Positions 37,213 through 49,573 are shown, numbered from the stretch's first letter. The stretch: DNA of 64,000 nt from Vanessa cardui (GCF_905220365.1 NC_061147.1:4836001-4900000), one strand, 5' to 3'. Notes: a model not told the origin generated them from the letters alone. Numbers and translations are program-made.

Positions 37213-37920
37213 CAACCACGCAGTGTTGGGCAAATTTTAATTGCAATTAAAATTAAAGATTAACAATTAATTAATTGTTAATTGTTACTACTACAGTTAA
37301 CAATTAATCAATTGTAATTGTGGAAAATCACAACTAACAATTATTTAATTGTTAACTGTATTAGTAACAATTAACAATTAATTAATTTTTAATTGTTTTG
37401 TTAATTTTAATTAAAAATAACAATTAAAAATACTGCTGTAAAATATAAAGACTTGAGCGAAAACGACGACTTGAAATGTTTTTGTTTTATACCTACGCTG
37501 AAGAAATATTTATTAATGCAACTTTATATTATATAATATAAAAATAAACACTTTTTTTCTGTGGAAAGAGACATTTAGAAAAAATAAGCTTAAAACTTAG
37601 AGTCTTTGACCACATTTTTATTCGTCTGAAGTCTAATACTTATAGCTTAATTTTCCTAAAAATTTACTAATTACATTTTGATGTATAAAGTTAATTGTTA
37701 GTTTTAATTGTTTTATAAAACAACTAAAAAAGTTAATTGCAATTATTTTAATTGTAAGTTGCAATTGACATACGTTAATCAAATTAATTTAATTGCAAGG
37801 TGCAATTAAAAGTTCAATTGCGATTAATTTAATTGCAATTGATTTAATTGCAATTAATTTTTTAGTCAATTAACAAGATAATTGACAATTGATTAATTGG
37901 TGCCCAACACTGCAACCACG
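37213..37920. mobile_element. Non-autonomous hAT element with 8-bp target duplication
   Basis: The element spans 37221-37912 (692 bp). Its ends are perfect 12-bp inverted repeats, CAGTGTTGGGCA at the left and TGCCCAACACTG at the right. The 8-bp direct repeat CAACCACG flanks it at 37213-37220 and 37913-37920. An 8-bp duplication with CAGNGNTGGGCA-type ends is diagnostic of the hAT superfamily. There is no transposase frame. The outer thirds are almost pure arrays of TTAATTG and CAATTAA words (37,235-37,430 and 37,690-37,900), while the middle (37,440-37,680) is ordinary AT-rich sequence. The exact duplication and ends imply a young or well-kept copy. Confidence 0.93.
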
Positions 37921-38829
37921 GCTTTGTCTCGCTACAAGGGCATACTATGGATTATTTATGAACGCACTTTTAGATCACATACCAGCGTGTAGTGTTTCTT
38001 GATGACCTGTTGTATTGTATTCAGAATTGTGTGTTATCCTCGAACCGAATATGCCTCAATAGAACTTCGAGAAATGTGAACATTATGTCCTGCACAGTCG
38101 TCTATACTATCGTATTTCTTTCTATTTTGAATCAAATGCGTCGTTTAATGGAATACGATACAAACGTGAAAGCCATTGCATTTCGACTTTGTATAGACGA
38201 AACGTTTTAGGATAAAAGCTATAAACATGCGGCTCAAATATATTGCAGGAAATCGCAGGGCACTATTAAACCACCCTCGCGCTTTCGGACAATGGGGAAT
38301 ATAATCTGTCCACTTCCCCTCCATAAGGAACGATAGCCCTCTGTGGGGGGTGCTATTGTTCGTTCATTATGGTTTGTTTGTATTGGACGCACTGAATTGA
38401 TAACTGTCATATAATGGTTATGAGGGCAGATACAGGAGTGGCGCCTACGCATAAATCTATAATGGATTGTATCGCTTAATTTCCCATACAATATTTGGAA
38501 ATTCTGACCGTCGCTACATTGCTTTCTTTTCTATTTAAAATGTTATCAATTTTTTAACTTAAGTGTTTTGTTAAATAGTATATATTGTTATATTTTATAT
38601 GGTTTATAAATTGAAATATTTTGCTTTACTAAAATAACTACACAACACACATGTTGAAATTAACCAAATCTGCAATGCACATGTATGTGAAGTTGACTAT
38701 TACACGAACAATACTTTTTTTTCATCTTGAAAGCTTTCACGATGCCTTTACGTTTGGCGAAATGAGCCTGCATTTTTTACATTGATTTTCCACGCAACAA
38801 GTTACACTAAAGGGCTCAAAGCAAGTGGT

Positions 38830-38912
38830 CCACCAATAGCTCTAGTGGTATGTTCTTCCATCTATGGATTTGAATAGCTAGCCGGTTCAAATGCACCCTC
38901 GTCCTGAGGGTA
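38830..38912 (+). repeat. Possible degraded tRNA-like element
   Basis: TAGC-TCT-AGTGG (38837-38848) resembles an A box, and GGTTCAAATGC (38884-38894) a B box, about 45 nt apart, followed by a hairpin ACCCTC/GAGGGT (about 38897-38912). Arm pairing expected of a real tRNA was not found. It is probably a decayed SINE head of another family. Confidence 0.3.
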
Positions 38913-40861
38913 CATGAGCACAAAGCGTTCAGTATTCCGGTAAGCACAATATAGGTTGTACTGAAATTACGAAGTATTACCTTTGTCATGATAATGTCTC
39001 ACTAATCTGCCTGTTCGATGGAAGTGTCGTAACCACCTGTTGCTTTGGGTCGCTTTAGAATATTTACGCTCGTAACCTAATTTTACGCTTAACGCCTTCA
39101 AAATATTCATGCCGAAATTAGAATATTCAGTGCTTAGTCGTTTAATGGATATTTATACTGAAATTGTAAGTAGTACAGGGCTTAATAGAATGAACTCATG
39201 ACTTTAATTCAAAAAATCCATTAGCGGATATGTTTATCGATTTTCCGGGTGAGCTGAGAACATTAGTCACTGACTCCAGACAGTCAGGATACGGGCATTG
39301 GAATACTGATCACTTGTTGCCAGACTAGATATTTAGTAGTCTAGACTACGGACGGCATAATCTTCAAAGGATGAACTTTCACTTGGCCATATTGCAAATG
39401 GATTTTCTTTAGATTACGTCGGATTTAAAAGAGCAAATTTGATAAAATACGAGACCGTGCAATTCGTAAGAACCTTTCATGTGTTCTTAAATTCATCTTT
39501 TAAAATATATAAAACTTTATAAATTTTATAAATTTAAGAAAGTAATATCGTTTTGTGAAGTTATCTTTGTATTTAAGGATATAGTCTTATAACAGCGTTT
39601 GGTAAATGATTTTAATAATAGTAAAACAACTGGTTCGGATTTGAGATTTTACCAAAAAGGTTATAGTTGTTAGGTTATCAAGAAATCTTTCAAAGTCTGC
39701 TATAACATTTAATCTACCTCCGAAACTGTTTCGTGTCCCTAAATGAATATGACAAAGTATCACAATGTAACCTTCAAATTCGTCGGTGACACTTTAAACA
39801 CGGTCTATTCGCTTCCAGATTCTATTATATAAGTGCTACCTTATTCTTTATTGCCGCTATAAATTATTCTTCTATTCTATAGCTGCAAGGTCAGGGTCGA
39901 AGTCACGCGACAATACAACTGAACTAAGGTCTATCACTCTGACTTGGTTCGTAAAGCGTTTTTATCAGGATTTCACTATTTTTAGCTCATATAAGGTGAA
40001 ATGTAGCTCTGAGTACTATTTACTGCTAACTATTTTATTGTATTTCATATTTGGGAATAGAATATCTTAAATATAATATATAACCTGTACGATCTATCAA
40101 TCCTAATACAAAACTTACAAATAAAGGTATATTTATATAAATGTCTTTATATGTATATACAAAGACAATCCTTGGATTTTATTATATTAAATATTTATAT
40201 AATTAATTCATAAGGCATAAAAAGCGATTACTTAAATGATTTGCTTCAATCGTCGTTATATTTATATATCATCTTGTAATATATGTTTAAATTAATCATT
40301 AAATTATATTTTTTATAATACCGAAATCTCATTTACATATTGGCTGTATCGATTATGATAATCAGCAGCAATATTATTATTTTATTATAAAGAAACGTGT
40401 GAACTACTGGTTTTACATCATGACATATATAATCACTATATTTTTAATGTAAATATAACTGTAACATTGTTTCGTCTAAAAATAACAGTTCGAAATATAG
40501 TATGACAGTGCCGGATGTCTGACGAAACCTAAAGAATATAGTGGGTAGTAGGTACTCTGCAATTCCTGCCTATTAGTTTTGTAGTCACGGCTTTTTTTAT
40601 TTAACTAGTTCAGACGACCAAATATACACTTGATTTTAAACGGATACCATTTTTGTTTTAAAAAAAAAAATCACAGAGATCTCCTCGTTGAAGTTAGTGT
40701 TGGTAGTTAGCTAATATGGCTGCAGATTCCAAGTCCTTGAATTAAAATTTAGTTGATTAAGTTATTGATGTATTTAATATTCAAACGTGGCCTGGATTTA
40801 GTATACATAAAACTGAGAGTTTTGCTGAGCGGTTGACTGGTCTTTGAAAATGAGCAATTTT
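38913..40861. other. Non-coding, no gene seen
   Basis: Repeat-poor AT-rich sequence. A TGCAAGGTCA word near 39884 resembles an FTZ-F1/ERR-type nuclear receptor half site; this is a single short motif. Confidence 0.4.
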
Positions 40862-40949
40862 TTCTAACTTACTAATATTTATTTTTTTGTTCACAGGTAA
40901 TTTACATAAAGTACCTATTTCGCCCTGTATAATCAACTGATTCTAGTGC
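40862..40949 (+). promoter_or_regulatory. Candidate recursive splice site RS3 (CAG|GTAATT) with GTGAGT donor
   Basis: Branch-point-like words CTAAC and ACTAAT (40864-40877) precede a T-rich tract and TTCACAG ending at 40896, directly followed by GTAATT. A strong donor GTGAGT starts at 40950. The 53-nt interval 40897-40949 could act as a recursive-splicing exon or as an ordinary cassette exon. This is the most complete acceptor of the four. Confidence 0.45.
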
Positions 40950-43900
40950 GTGAGTATGTTCTATTTTTTATCCCGTAAAATAATAAACTGATGTTCTTAA
41001 TAAAACATTGATAATTCAATGAGCAATGTCAGCTTAATTTATGAATAAATAGAATCTAATTTTATGAATGCAAGGTGCAAGTTTGGTGCATAGTGGTGGA
41101 GGAAAATCTTCATTTGTAAGTTCAATTGCTACCACATATACTTATGTAGGTATCTCCAATAACTTCAGTAGAGCAGAGTGATGGGCGAAATAAACTACAA
41201 ACTTTGTCTTTAAGAGGAGAGAGCTATTATTCAGCGATGAAACTTTTTTGGGATTGTACGTACACACTGTGTTTCATTACGATTGTGACACTCTAAACGA
41301 AAAAGGTAAATCTCTCACAGTCCCTGAATACACGTTTACAAACTTTGATGTATTATAAAGAAATAATCAATAGAACTGAGAGGCGTTATAAGAATCACAG
41401 TATGAAAGTAACTCGCTTTATTTTTAGTTCAAGTCAATTGAAAGTTTTCGTTACCAAGACACCAGACATTGTTATTAAAGTATTTAGTTCTAAACTATTC
41501 GAGTAAATCAGACTGACTTTAATTGCTTGATTGACGCGTATATTGATTGGATAATCGTACATTTGATCGCTTAATTTTTTTAACGAGCTGAATTACGTAG
41601 TTTCACCATAAAGGATTTCTTTTTCGCATAGTTGGTAAATAATGTCTTAGTCTCATATTATTTGTATGGAGATATAAGATTTATACAGTTCTTTTTTTTC
41701 ATTTTATATTTCATTTTTTCTTAGATATTCGTGAAATCTTTTCCAGAGGAAGTTCATAATCTTGGACACAAAAAGATCAATGAACCGCCCTTTTTCATAT
41801 TAATCATTTAGATCTCCCAAATATGTACTTCGAAAGGTGCGTTGTGTTTATTTTTGATTAATAATATATATTTTATTTATTATTTTTGTTTAATTGACCA
41901 ATGAGAAACTACAAATTTTATCAAATGAAGTAACGGTAAATTAGCATTTTTCTTAGAATTTTATGTGATGGTCATAGAAGGCTGATTTTAAAACTTAATG
42001 GATTGCCTTGATTTTATGTTTTGTTTTATGACGATTTGTATAATTCATTATAGATCGCTCTTTTTGATGTGTATAGTTAATCTTATATTTGGCTTTTAAA
42101 GAAATCATCTTCTGATTAATTATTAACTTTTTTTTATACTTTTTATTGCTTTCCGGCTTATATGGTGATTAGAATGAATTCGAATTTTAAATCAGTTCAG
42201 TCATATATTTTTTATTGTTTTGTTTTTTTGTCCGTTTCAAAAAAGGTGATATTTAATTATTTTATGATTATGATAAATTGACCAAGACTTGTAATTTTAT
42301 GCGAGGGCGGAGAAATGATGTAAAAAGCAAATGCTGCTTGAAAATCTTGAATAAACAATCTGTGTTTATTCAAGTAGAAATCTTAGTACTCCTGCTTTAT
42401 GTCATCTGCTTTTATTTTGGAAAAGCTGATATCTAGTGCTAAGATTTCATAGATATTGGTAATTAAAGTATTAACCTCGGTTATCACTTGAGTAGTCAAA
42501 ACGTCTCATGGCAGTGAATCGAGGATGTCCATTGTGTTTCTAATTACATTGACTTCGTCGCAATTAAAATTTCAAACCAGAACACATCGGTAAAAAAAAT
42601 TAACCCAATTGTTAACGATAGCTGGTAGCGGTAGACGAGAGTGCCAGTTGTATATGTTTCGTTTAAATATTATCTGTAAAATAAGCTTGTGAATGTTTTA
42701 CTTAAACTTAGACGTTGTTCTACCATGTTGCGTCAATGAGGTTTGGTAGTAATGAGACAGCTGATTTTAGATATCGAATAATGACAACTTTTTAACCGGC
42801 AATCTCGGCAAAGTATTAGAATTTTTGATGATTATAAAATTTTATCTGAAAATACTTCTTCTGACTCATTGTTTATTTCCACTAAAAGTTTTTATCGGTT
42901 ATACTTTTTAACAGTCAGTACGAGGCCATCCAATGACCTTTTTTGTCAAACTAATCAACCGAATAATTGCTTCTGACAATTAAACCTACGACTTTCAATT
43001 TTTCATTTTTAGAATTTTGTGTTTAATTTTACGTGGATATGTAATCAGTACCCGATCAAGCTTATTTCTTTGCGTGTTATTTTTTTGTGTCATGTAAATA
43101 GTGATGCGTTTCACTGTCAATGAAGTTTTCCTTTAAATCATATAGTTTATTAAAATTAGATATCCACAGTTTTGGATTAGCGCTAAAAGGTATTTTATTC
43201 CATACCCATTTTAAATCAAGAAACCTTTAAGTGATGTAGCGGGTGTTTAGTTGTATACTTTTTCTCTCTTTCTGTCGTCATTCATTTATCATTTGAAAGA
43301 AGAACCCACAACATTATTTAACAGATCAGCCTCTAAAATTTTACAGATTAAACCTTGAAAATTCGTACACGTGCGTTGCTTTTAAATAATGAATAATTTG
43401 TGTTAGGAGGATAAGCGTCGGGTGTTGTTATTCCAAACTAAATCCGAGCGCTGAAAACGATTTGGCACTCGTACAATCGGGAACACTCGGGAAAGCTTAC
43501 ATCGATCCCTGATCAAATAATTTATAGAAATCCCGCTAGATGGCGGTATACCGAAATAGAAGAAGAAATTTAATGTTATACTTTTTTCAATTACGTAACT
43601 ATTTATACTAATTTTGTTGAGAGATAAATATATTTAATTTAATAGCTTATAACAGTTATAAGAATATTTAATAATTCAAACGTATCGTAAGACGTTTAAT
43701 ACTTTCTATTTCCGGTAGATGGCGTATAATGCATGTTTAAATTTCTCCTATCGTGTGATTTAATTTATAAGATAATTAACTTCACTACCTATTATGTTTA
43801 ATGTTTATTTTATATAGCGTTCATTGTTAAATTAAGTGTTATTTAAGTACACTTTCTACTGGTGTCTAGTTATTGTAGTGTTAAATTGCCTTATGTGATA

Positions 43901-44230
43901 CACACAAAGATTATTTAAACTTTGATTGAGATTTTTATATTAATTTGAGTGTGGAATTCAATTTTATAATTAGCAAAACTAGATATATATGTACTGTTAT
44001 TTTTTTTTTTGGTAATCAGCTTATTTATTTAATACACATTATTCTGTCAGTATCTTAAATCAAATTTTCGATTGAAATTGGTTTGGAATAAAATGTTCTT
44101 AAAAACAAATAGAATTTGTACAAATACGATTTTACTGAGTATTATTTAAGTAAAGAATAGTCGGAATTAAATCGATAATGTATCGTAATTGCATAAATAG
44201 TGGAATTGGCATTGTGTTGTGTAATATTCA
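40950..44230. other. Non-coding, no gene seen
   Basis: A repeat-poor interval. It contains a 12-bp hairpin at 42346-42374 and two TAGATGGCG words (43536-43545 and 43715-43724, plus strand). No exon can be supported. Confidence 0.45.
42346..42374. repeat. 12-bp hairpin
   Basis: CTTGAATAAACA (42346-42357) and TGTTTATTCAAG (42363-42374) pair perfectly around a 5-nt loop. Weaker pairing (AAAGCA with TGCTTT) occurs further out beyond a large mismatched zone, so it is a poor fit to a miRNA precursor. Confidence 0.5.
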
Positions 44231-44370
44231 TTTGTGTTTATAATTCAGTGATAAAGGAAAACATTGTGCAGGATTTCTCACATCGTTTTTCGCCACGTGC
44301 CTTAGACTAGCGTCATAGAATAAGCTCCAAATTTCCTTTCCGAGAAAGTATGCCTTTGTCCAACTGAGGG
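44231..44370 (+). repeat. Heavily decayed SINE family A remnant
   Basis: 'tttgtgtttataattcagtg', 'ataaaggaaaacattgtg' and 'gaataagctccaaatttcct' are in the order of the family A body, with many changes and no head. Confidence 0.45.
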
Positions 44371-44673
44371 TGTAAGCTTTACGTAAGTAACATATAAGAT
44401 TTAACGTTGAATCCGTATTACTGTCATACTATGTTATTGTTCTTGATATTTTTTTTTCCTTGATATTATATATCCAATCGGGAATTTAAGTAAACGTTTT
44501 TGACATTGAAAATCGTGAGTCCAATTCGCCTTTCCCTAAAATTAATATTCATTGGGAGGAAACGATTGTGTATTTATTTTCGAATCGGTACACGTGGTCG
44601 GTGCTGTGTTTTGTTTTATTTGTAGTATAGCGGATATTTGTAATATTCAGCCTCGTATTTTTCATTTCGTTTT

Positions 44674-45552
44674 TTATTTAGGGTCGGCATTAGAAATTCG
44701 CATCCCGAATTTGATGATAGTAAGGGTTGTTTCTTAAAGGGGTTGTTCCCCTCTCTCGAAATTTACCACTCCCAACCCGCGGAAACCCATAGTTTTTTTT
44801 TAATGTGCGTTTTCAAGTTACGTGTAACGGATCGATATTTACATTATAATTAACCTTAAATCATTATTTTTATGTTTATTAGCTTTTTTCTGTATTATAT
44901 TTTAACAAATACTATATTAATTTTTAGTAAAAAAACGTGTAATAATTTAATTTAATTTTGTAGTGTAGTGATTCTTTTGTAAAGAAAATAATAATCACCC
45001 AGAAGATTTTACAAACATGATAATAGAATACAATAGGTATAACATAAAATATAAAAAAGATCCATTTATCGCATTATCAAATGTAGTCAAGTATATATAC
45101 AGATAAATGGTTCTTATAAATTTCTAAAATATACCTATTGTTGTTTCTATTTTTCACCCAAAATTAACAGCTGTGAGGGGCACAGGAGTGGCGAAGCCAC
45201 TCCGGTAACAAAAATAGTAGATAGTTATAGTAGCTAAGGATAGGTTAGGTTAGGTTAGATTTTATGACCAAACGCTGCGCAAGCCGAGCGAGCGAAGCGA
45301 GCGTGCCGCGGCAGCGGCCGGCGCAGCGCCAGAAATCACATTGTATACCAATAATTGGAATTTTATATCTCTCCCCTTCTAAAATTTAACTAACAGTACG
45401 AATTTTGATGATTTTAGTATTGAAATTTAAAAACTAATGATTTCCGCGCTGGGGGAGTGGTGGTGTAGGTACTACACCACCCCCCCTTACCCCCCCACCC
45501 CTTCCCCAACCTTAAATTCGGGATGCGAATTTCTAATGCAATCCCTTTATTT
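44674..45552. mobile_element. Unclassified inverted-repeat element with GC-rich core
   Basis: Inverted repeats of about 26 bp begin at 44687 (GCATTAGAAATTCGCATCCC and 6 further bases) and end at 45539. The pairing extends imperfectly to AGGG/CCCT, giving a likely span of 44680-45546 (867 bp) between TTATTT copies at 44674-44679 and 45547-45552. The core has strong hairpins (45185-45203 and 45459-45481), a TTAGG tract, and GC-rich words such as 'gcgagcgaagcgagcg' and 'ggcgcagcgcc' not found elsewhere in the window. There is no transposase. The superfamily is not assigned; because TTATTT is low-complexity, the 6-bp duplication is tentative. Confidence 0.75.
45241..45258 (+). repeat. Short TTAGG telomere-type tract
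   Basis: Three tandem units of the insect telomere repeat (TAGGTTAGGTTAGGTTAG) lie inside the inverted-repeat element, far too short to be a real telomere. Confidence 0.85.
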
Positions 45553-46279
45553 ATATTTTCAAATATAAACATTCAAAGTTAAATCACAGAAAAAAGAATT
45601 TGTTTGAATAGCTGTATATTTTAAAGATACAGTTATGTCATTGTTTAAGATTTTTTCCAAACTTACAATTAAGAATCGATTTTGATTGTATGAAATAGTT
45701 TTTTTTTTTTTTTTAATTTAGGTAGTAGGTTTGATAAATGATCCATCTGAAATGGTCTAGGTCCTGCTAGTTTATTCATAAGAATAGAGGAATATTTTGA
45801 TATATGCGTTTCAATTTTGTCAATTTCATATTGAAATTTTGGACAGAAGTTTAAAGTCATTCAGAATAAATCATTTTTAAAGTCCGATTGTAGGGTAAAG
45901 TTCTTGCCTGTTGAGGTATCCGAACGGTTTTATGAAGTACAGACGTATTAAAACTCTTTGAGTAATCTTCGAATACTAGACTAATTAAAAAGCGAATACA
46001 GTTTTGTTTTAAAAATTTCCCAATTGTTTCAAACAAACAATTATATAAATAACAGTTAAGAGATTGGTAACCGTGACGAAAGATTAGTTCTGCTTCTGCG
46101 TCAGAGGTCGAGTTCAAGAATATTTTTCAACCTTGTGCCTGTAAGCCAAAAGTAATAGATTTATTTCAATACATTCTGAACAAATCTAGTGTTAAGAGCG
46201 GTTATTTAGAATATCAACTCAAGTTTAGAACATTTTCAAATATTTCAACTGTTCTCAAGTATTATAGTTTGATTGATGA

Positions 46280-46403
46280 ACTGTGTCAAAGACAATATAG
46301 CTAGATGAATGTTACTTGTGAGATGACGTCAGACAGAAGTATGGAAGAAGACATGCTTCACCGATCCCAACTACAATTTGGGTAAGGGCAGGAGGATGAA
46401 TAT
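46280..46403 (+). mobile_element. RTE-type LINE 3' end fragment
   Basis: 'gatgaatgttacttgtgaga', 'tgacgtcagacagaagtatg', 'gaagaagacatgcttcaccg' and 'gggtaagggcaggaggatga' match the 3' end seen at 6.1-6.35 kb. Only about 120 bp remain. Confidence 0.65.
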
Positions 46404-48289
46404 GTTTGATGAGATTAAAAAACACGAAAAACATTTTAAGATGCAGTGATTAGAGAATTGTAATTTCAGCTTAAGTTGTGTGTAAAATAATCTTGGAATC
46501 AGTGGTAGAGAAAAACATTATGAGTGTATTGTTTTAATGTCTAGTGAAATTCTTTTAAAAGTGAAGGCTTTTGCCGAGCAGTAAGACATGTTTGGGCTAT
46601 TATTATATTATAATTTTTACTTACTTTTATGTTTCTTTTAAATTCTATTGAGGTGACTTGTTTGTAAAGAACTTTTTTACTATAGTTTTGGAGTAGGGAG
46701 TAAAATGATAAATTAATTCAACTGAAAAGATTAGCAAGAATGCATTAGTGGAATTATCTAATTCAGTTAGAGCTAAAGTCACTTATTGGCTATTAACTGC
46801 CGTATTATATGTCTGACGTCATAAGAATAGCACTTGGAGAAATCTAACGTCTTATATACTTAGATTGTATTGTTACAAGAAAACACACTAATGGTAAACA
46901 TCGGAAGTGTTTTAATATAATCGTCTTTCATTGTATTGTTCTATACTATATATCGTGCATAAATAATATATAATACTAACACTTGTTCTGAAATTCATAC
47001 AAAGTTACGATAATATCTTATCTTCAGGAGCGTCTACGTTTCAAGTAGGGAGGAAGAAGCAGAAGTTATAATACCAATTTCAAGTCAATCGGACCTATAG
47101 TAATTGAGCGTAGTATTGCTCTCGCTAATATATATTTACTGGGGAATTTCTACCACCTTTTTATAGTCACTTATGAAATTAATGAAGCAAAAGTATCTTT
47201 TTTTGAAAGATACGTTCGTTTTCAAGGATAATCAACAATGTATTCGTATACATGGATTAAATTTAAATTAAAGCGGCTCATCGTTCAAAAGCTATTTCTC
47301 TAACATAAGTTCCGTTATTCAGAAGCCTTAAATTGATCTAAAAATATTCTCAAGCAAAACATCGATTTGGTAACCGTTAGCCCAAGCCGTGCTCTTTGAT
47401 AGATTATCTGCGAGTTCAAGGATTGACCTTTGAGAACGTATTTCCGAAAATGGAATACACATTATTTTCATAGGTATTTTTTTCCTACGTGTGTCACCTC
47501 TGTTGAAAAAAAACTTGTTGCTCTATTCAATAGGGGTGATGGTCGAAGGTCTTTTAAGCCTGAATTTATGTTCAAATTTCTAAGTTAAGTGAAACCGTCA
47601 ATGCAAAACACGACGAGACACCATTCCATCAGCATCAGTTTTCCCTATTTAGTTTTAAGTAAGGCAGGCCGTAAAAACTACCAATTATCAGTCTTAGCAA
47701 ACTTACCATAATTCGACCATAGGTGTTGATAACTTAGTCTGGGAATCTAGCGTTTCATAAATGTCATAATAAAACCAATATGGCGGATAGAACTTGCTTA
47801 ATACGTCAAAATGAAAATCAAATGAATTTAAAGTAGATACAAAACGTATTTATTTACATTGTTGAGAAGTAAGCTGAGATCAACTCGATTCACATTTAAC
47901 GCCATTTTGTAACTTCACCGCATAATCGATACTAAGCCCACATTATGTATGCTCTTCGTAGATATTTATATAGCAAGGTCGATTTACAATGATTATACAG
48001 CGCTTAAAAAGAAGCGACGTAAAATAATACCTGCTGTATATAACTTTGTCTGTCACAGTGAAATAAATTAACGAAATAATGATTGATTATCAAAAGCTTG
48101 CATATAAAATATTATAAGGAACATTCTTAAAACATCCCAATGCTGGGCATTTGACTTTGTTTGGAGATAATTCCACCATATCACTTGCTCTTCTTCCTGG
48201 CTTGAGATGTTTTGTTAATATAAACTCAGCACTTCAAAGTGGTGTCTTCCCGGATTTTGAAAAAAATAATATCCTTTTAATATAGTATA
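46404..48289. other. Non-coding, no gene seen
   Basis: AT-rich DNA. The part at 46,500-46,590 has faint family A SINE words ('agtggtagagaaaaacatta', 'gccgagcagt'), and 48,130-48,185 has 'aatgctgggcatttgac' with 'attccacca'. Both are too decayed to annotate. Confidence 0.4.
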
Positions 48290-48344
48290 TAAATACTGAT
48301 ACTTGAAAGAGGTGAAAATTGTTTGTGTATATGTAAAAAATCCG

Positions 48345-48476
48345 CGGACCATTAGGATCGAATTCTTTTTTTTTTACTTATAGAACCATACATTTCCTTA
48401 ATGAATTATTATATATCACGCCATTTTATTTTTCTTAATAAATTGCACCCGTGCGTAGCCTCGTCGGGTTGCTAGT
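48345..48476 (+). repeat. Helitron-like 3' end fragment
   Basis: The segment 'gcacccgtgcgtagcctcgt', 'cgggttgctagt' ends at 48476 with the GC stem plus CTAGT typical of lepidopteran Helitron-like ends. The 5' limit is uncertain. Confidence 0.45.
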
Positions 48477-48664
48477 TTATATCACAGATTTCTTGTTTTG
48501 GCCGTTGTTACGCCGTCGTTCATCTTTGACCTTGGACTGACTGATGCCCGCTGACTATCTTAATGCATCTTAGCTTTCTAATATTCAAGATAACATTTTA
48601 GAAGTGTAAACAGGACTTTCCTTTTACAAGAGATCTCTGTCAGATACTATAAAATACGTGAAAA

Positions 48665-48903
48665 TTATAAATAAATAAATATTGGATAACATCACATACA
48701 TTACTCTGATCCCATTGTAAGTAGCTCAAGCACTTGTGTTATGGAAAATCAGAAGTAGCAGCGGTACCACAAACATCCAGGCCCAAGACAACATAGAAAA
48801 CTAATGAACTTTTTCTCCATCGACTCGGTCGGGAATCGAACCCGGGCCCCGGAATGGCGTACGAATGAAAACCGGTGTAAACGCTACTCGACCACGGAGG
48901 TCG
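48665..48903 (-). repeat. tRNA-derived SINE, family B
   Basis: On the minus strand the head reads 'cctccgtggtcgagtagcgt' (A box) and 'gggcccgggttcgattcccg' (B box GGTTCGATTCC). It continues with words shared with the 62.4 kb copy ('agttttctatgttgtc', 'cacaagtgctt', 'gatcagagtaatgtatgtga') and closes in an ATTT-rich tail. The head is unrelated to that of family A. Confidence 0.8.
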
Positions 48904-49389
48904 TCAAGGAGCTTAGGTTATAGCTAAATTATGGACACAAAACTTTTTGTTAATTTAATAACAACGCATGACATTAACCAACTTAGATCAAACGTTTATT
49001 TACGCAAATAGCTAACACAGCGTAGTATATAAATAGTTTGTATAGGTTTATAAAAGGTGTAGGTACAGTCTGTTTCCCTTGACCGTGAAGCGTGAACTTC
49101 CCACGATTGGCACCAGGTACGGAAAACGACACACGTGCCGTGCTATGGGGTCCGTTTGTATTCCATGAACATGTGTTTAATATAACTACGTGAGTGCTTT
49201 AAGCGATTAACGCTTGATTGGGTAATACTTCATGTACACAGACAAAGATCTAATCAAATAATGCAAGCCGTACACGTATGACAAAGATATATGAATTCAT
49301 TAAATTAAAGCATATTTTTCCAGCAGCTTAAATTAATTAAATCATATATACTAAATTTCAGTCTAGTCGATTAAATGGAATTATTCAAA

Positions 49390-49573
49390 ACTAGTAGTCG
49401 CCCGCGGCTTCGCGTTTTAGGGTTTTGTTTGTTATGTGCCAGGCAAAAAAGTACCTTATGTCCTTTTTTGTAGGTCATGTTTGCTTCGTACCAAATTTCA
49501 TTAAATTCGGTTCAGCGATTTTCCCGTGAAAGACAGACAGAGTTACTTTGATGTTTATAATATTAATATAGGT
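49390..49573 (-). repeat. Helitron-like fragment with CTAGT end
   Basis: The minus-strand 3' end is CTAGT (complement at 49390-49394), preceded by the GC-rich stem ('gtcgcccgcggcttcgcgtt' on the plus strand). The inner words 'caaatttcattaaattcggt' and 'gaaagacagacagagttact' match the 13.6 and 20.3 kb copies. Confidence 0.65.

Noticed and set aside
42300..42410. Possible miRNA precursor around the 12-bp hairpin
   Set aside because: Beyond the terminal stem the arms are mostly unpaired; no known miRNA seed was recognised.
45241..45258. Telomere or interstitial telomere site
   Set aside because: Only three units, enclosed in an inverted-repeat element.
45699..45730. Long T-run followed by AATTTAG|GTAGTA, a possible fifth recursive site
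   Set aside because: The regenerated donor GTAGTA is weak, the T-run looks like a homopolymer expansion, and no clear downstream donor was found. It breaks no rule but adds little.
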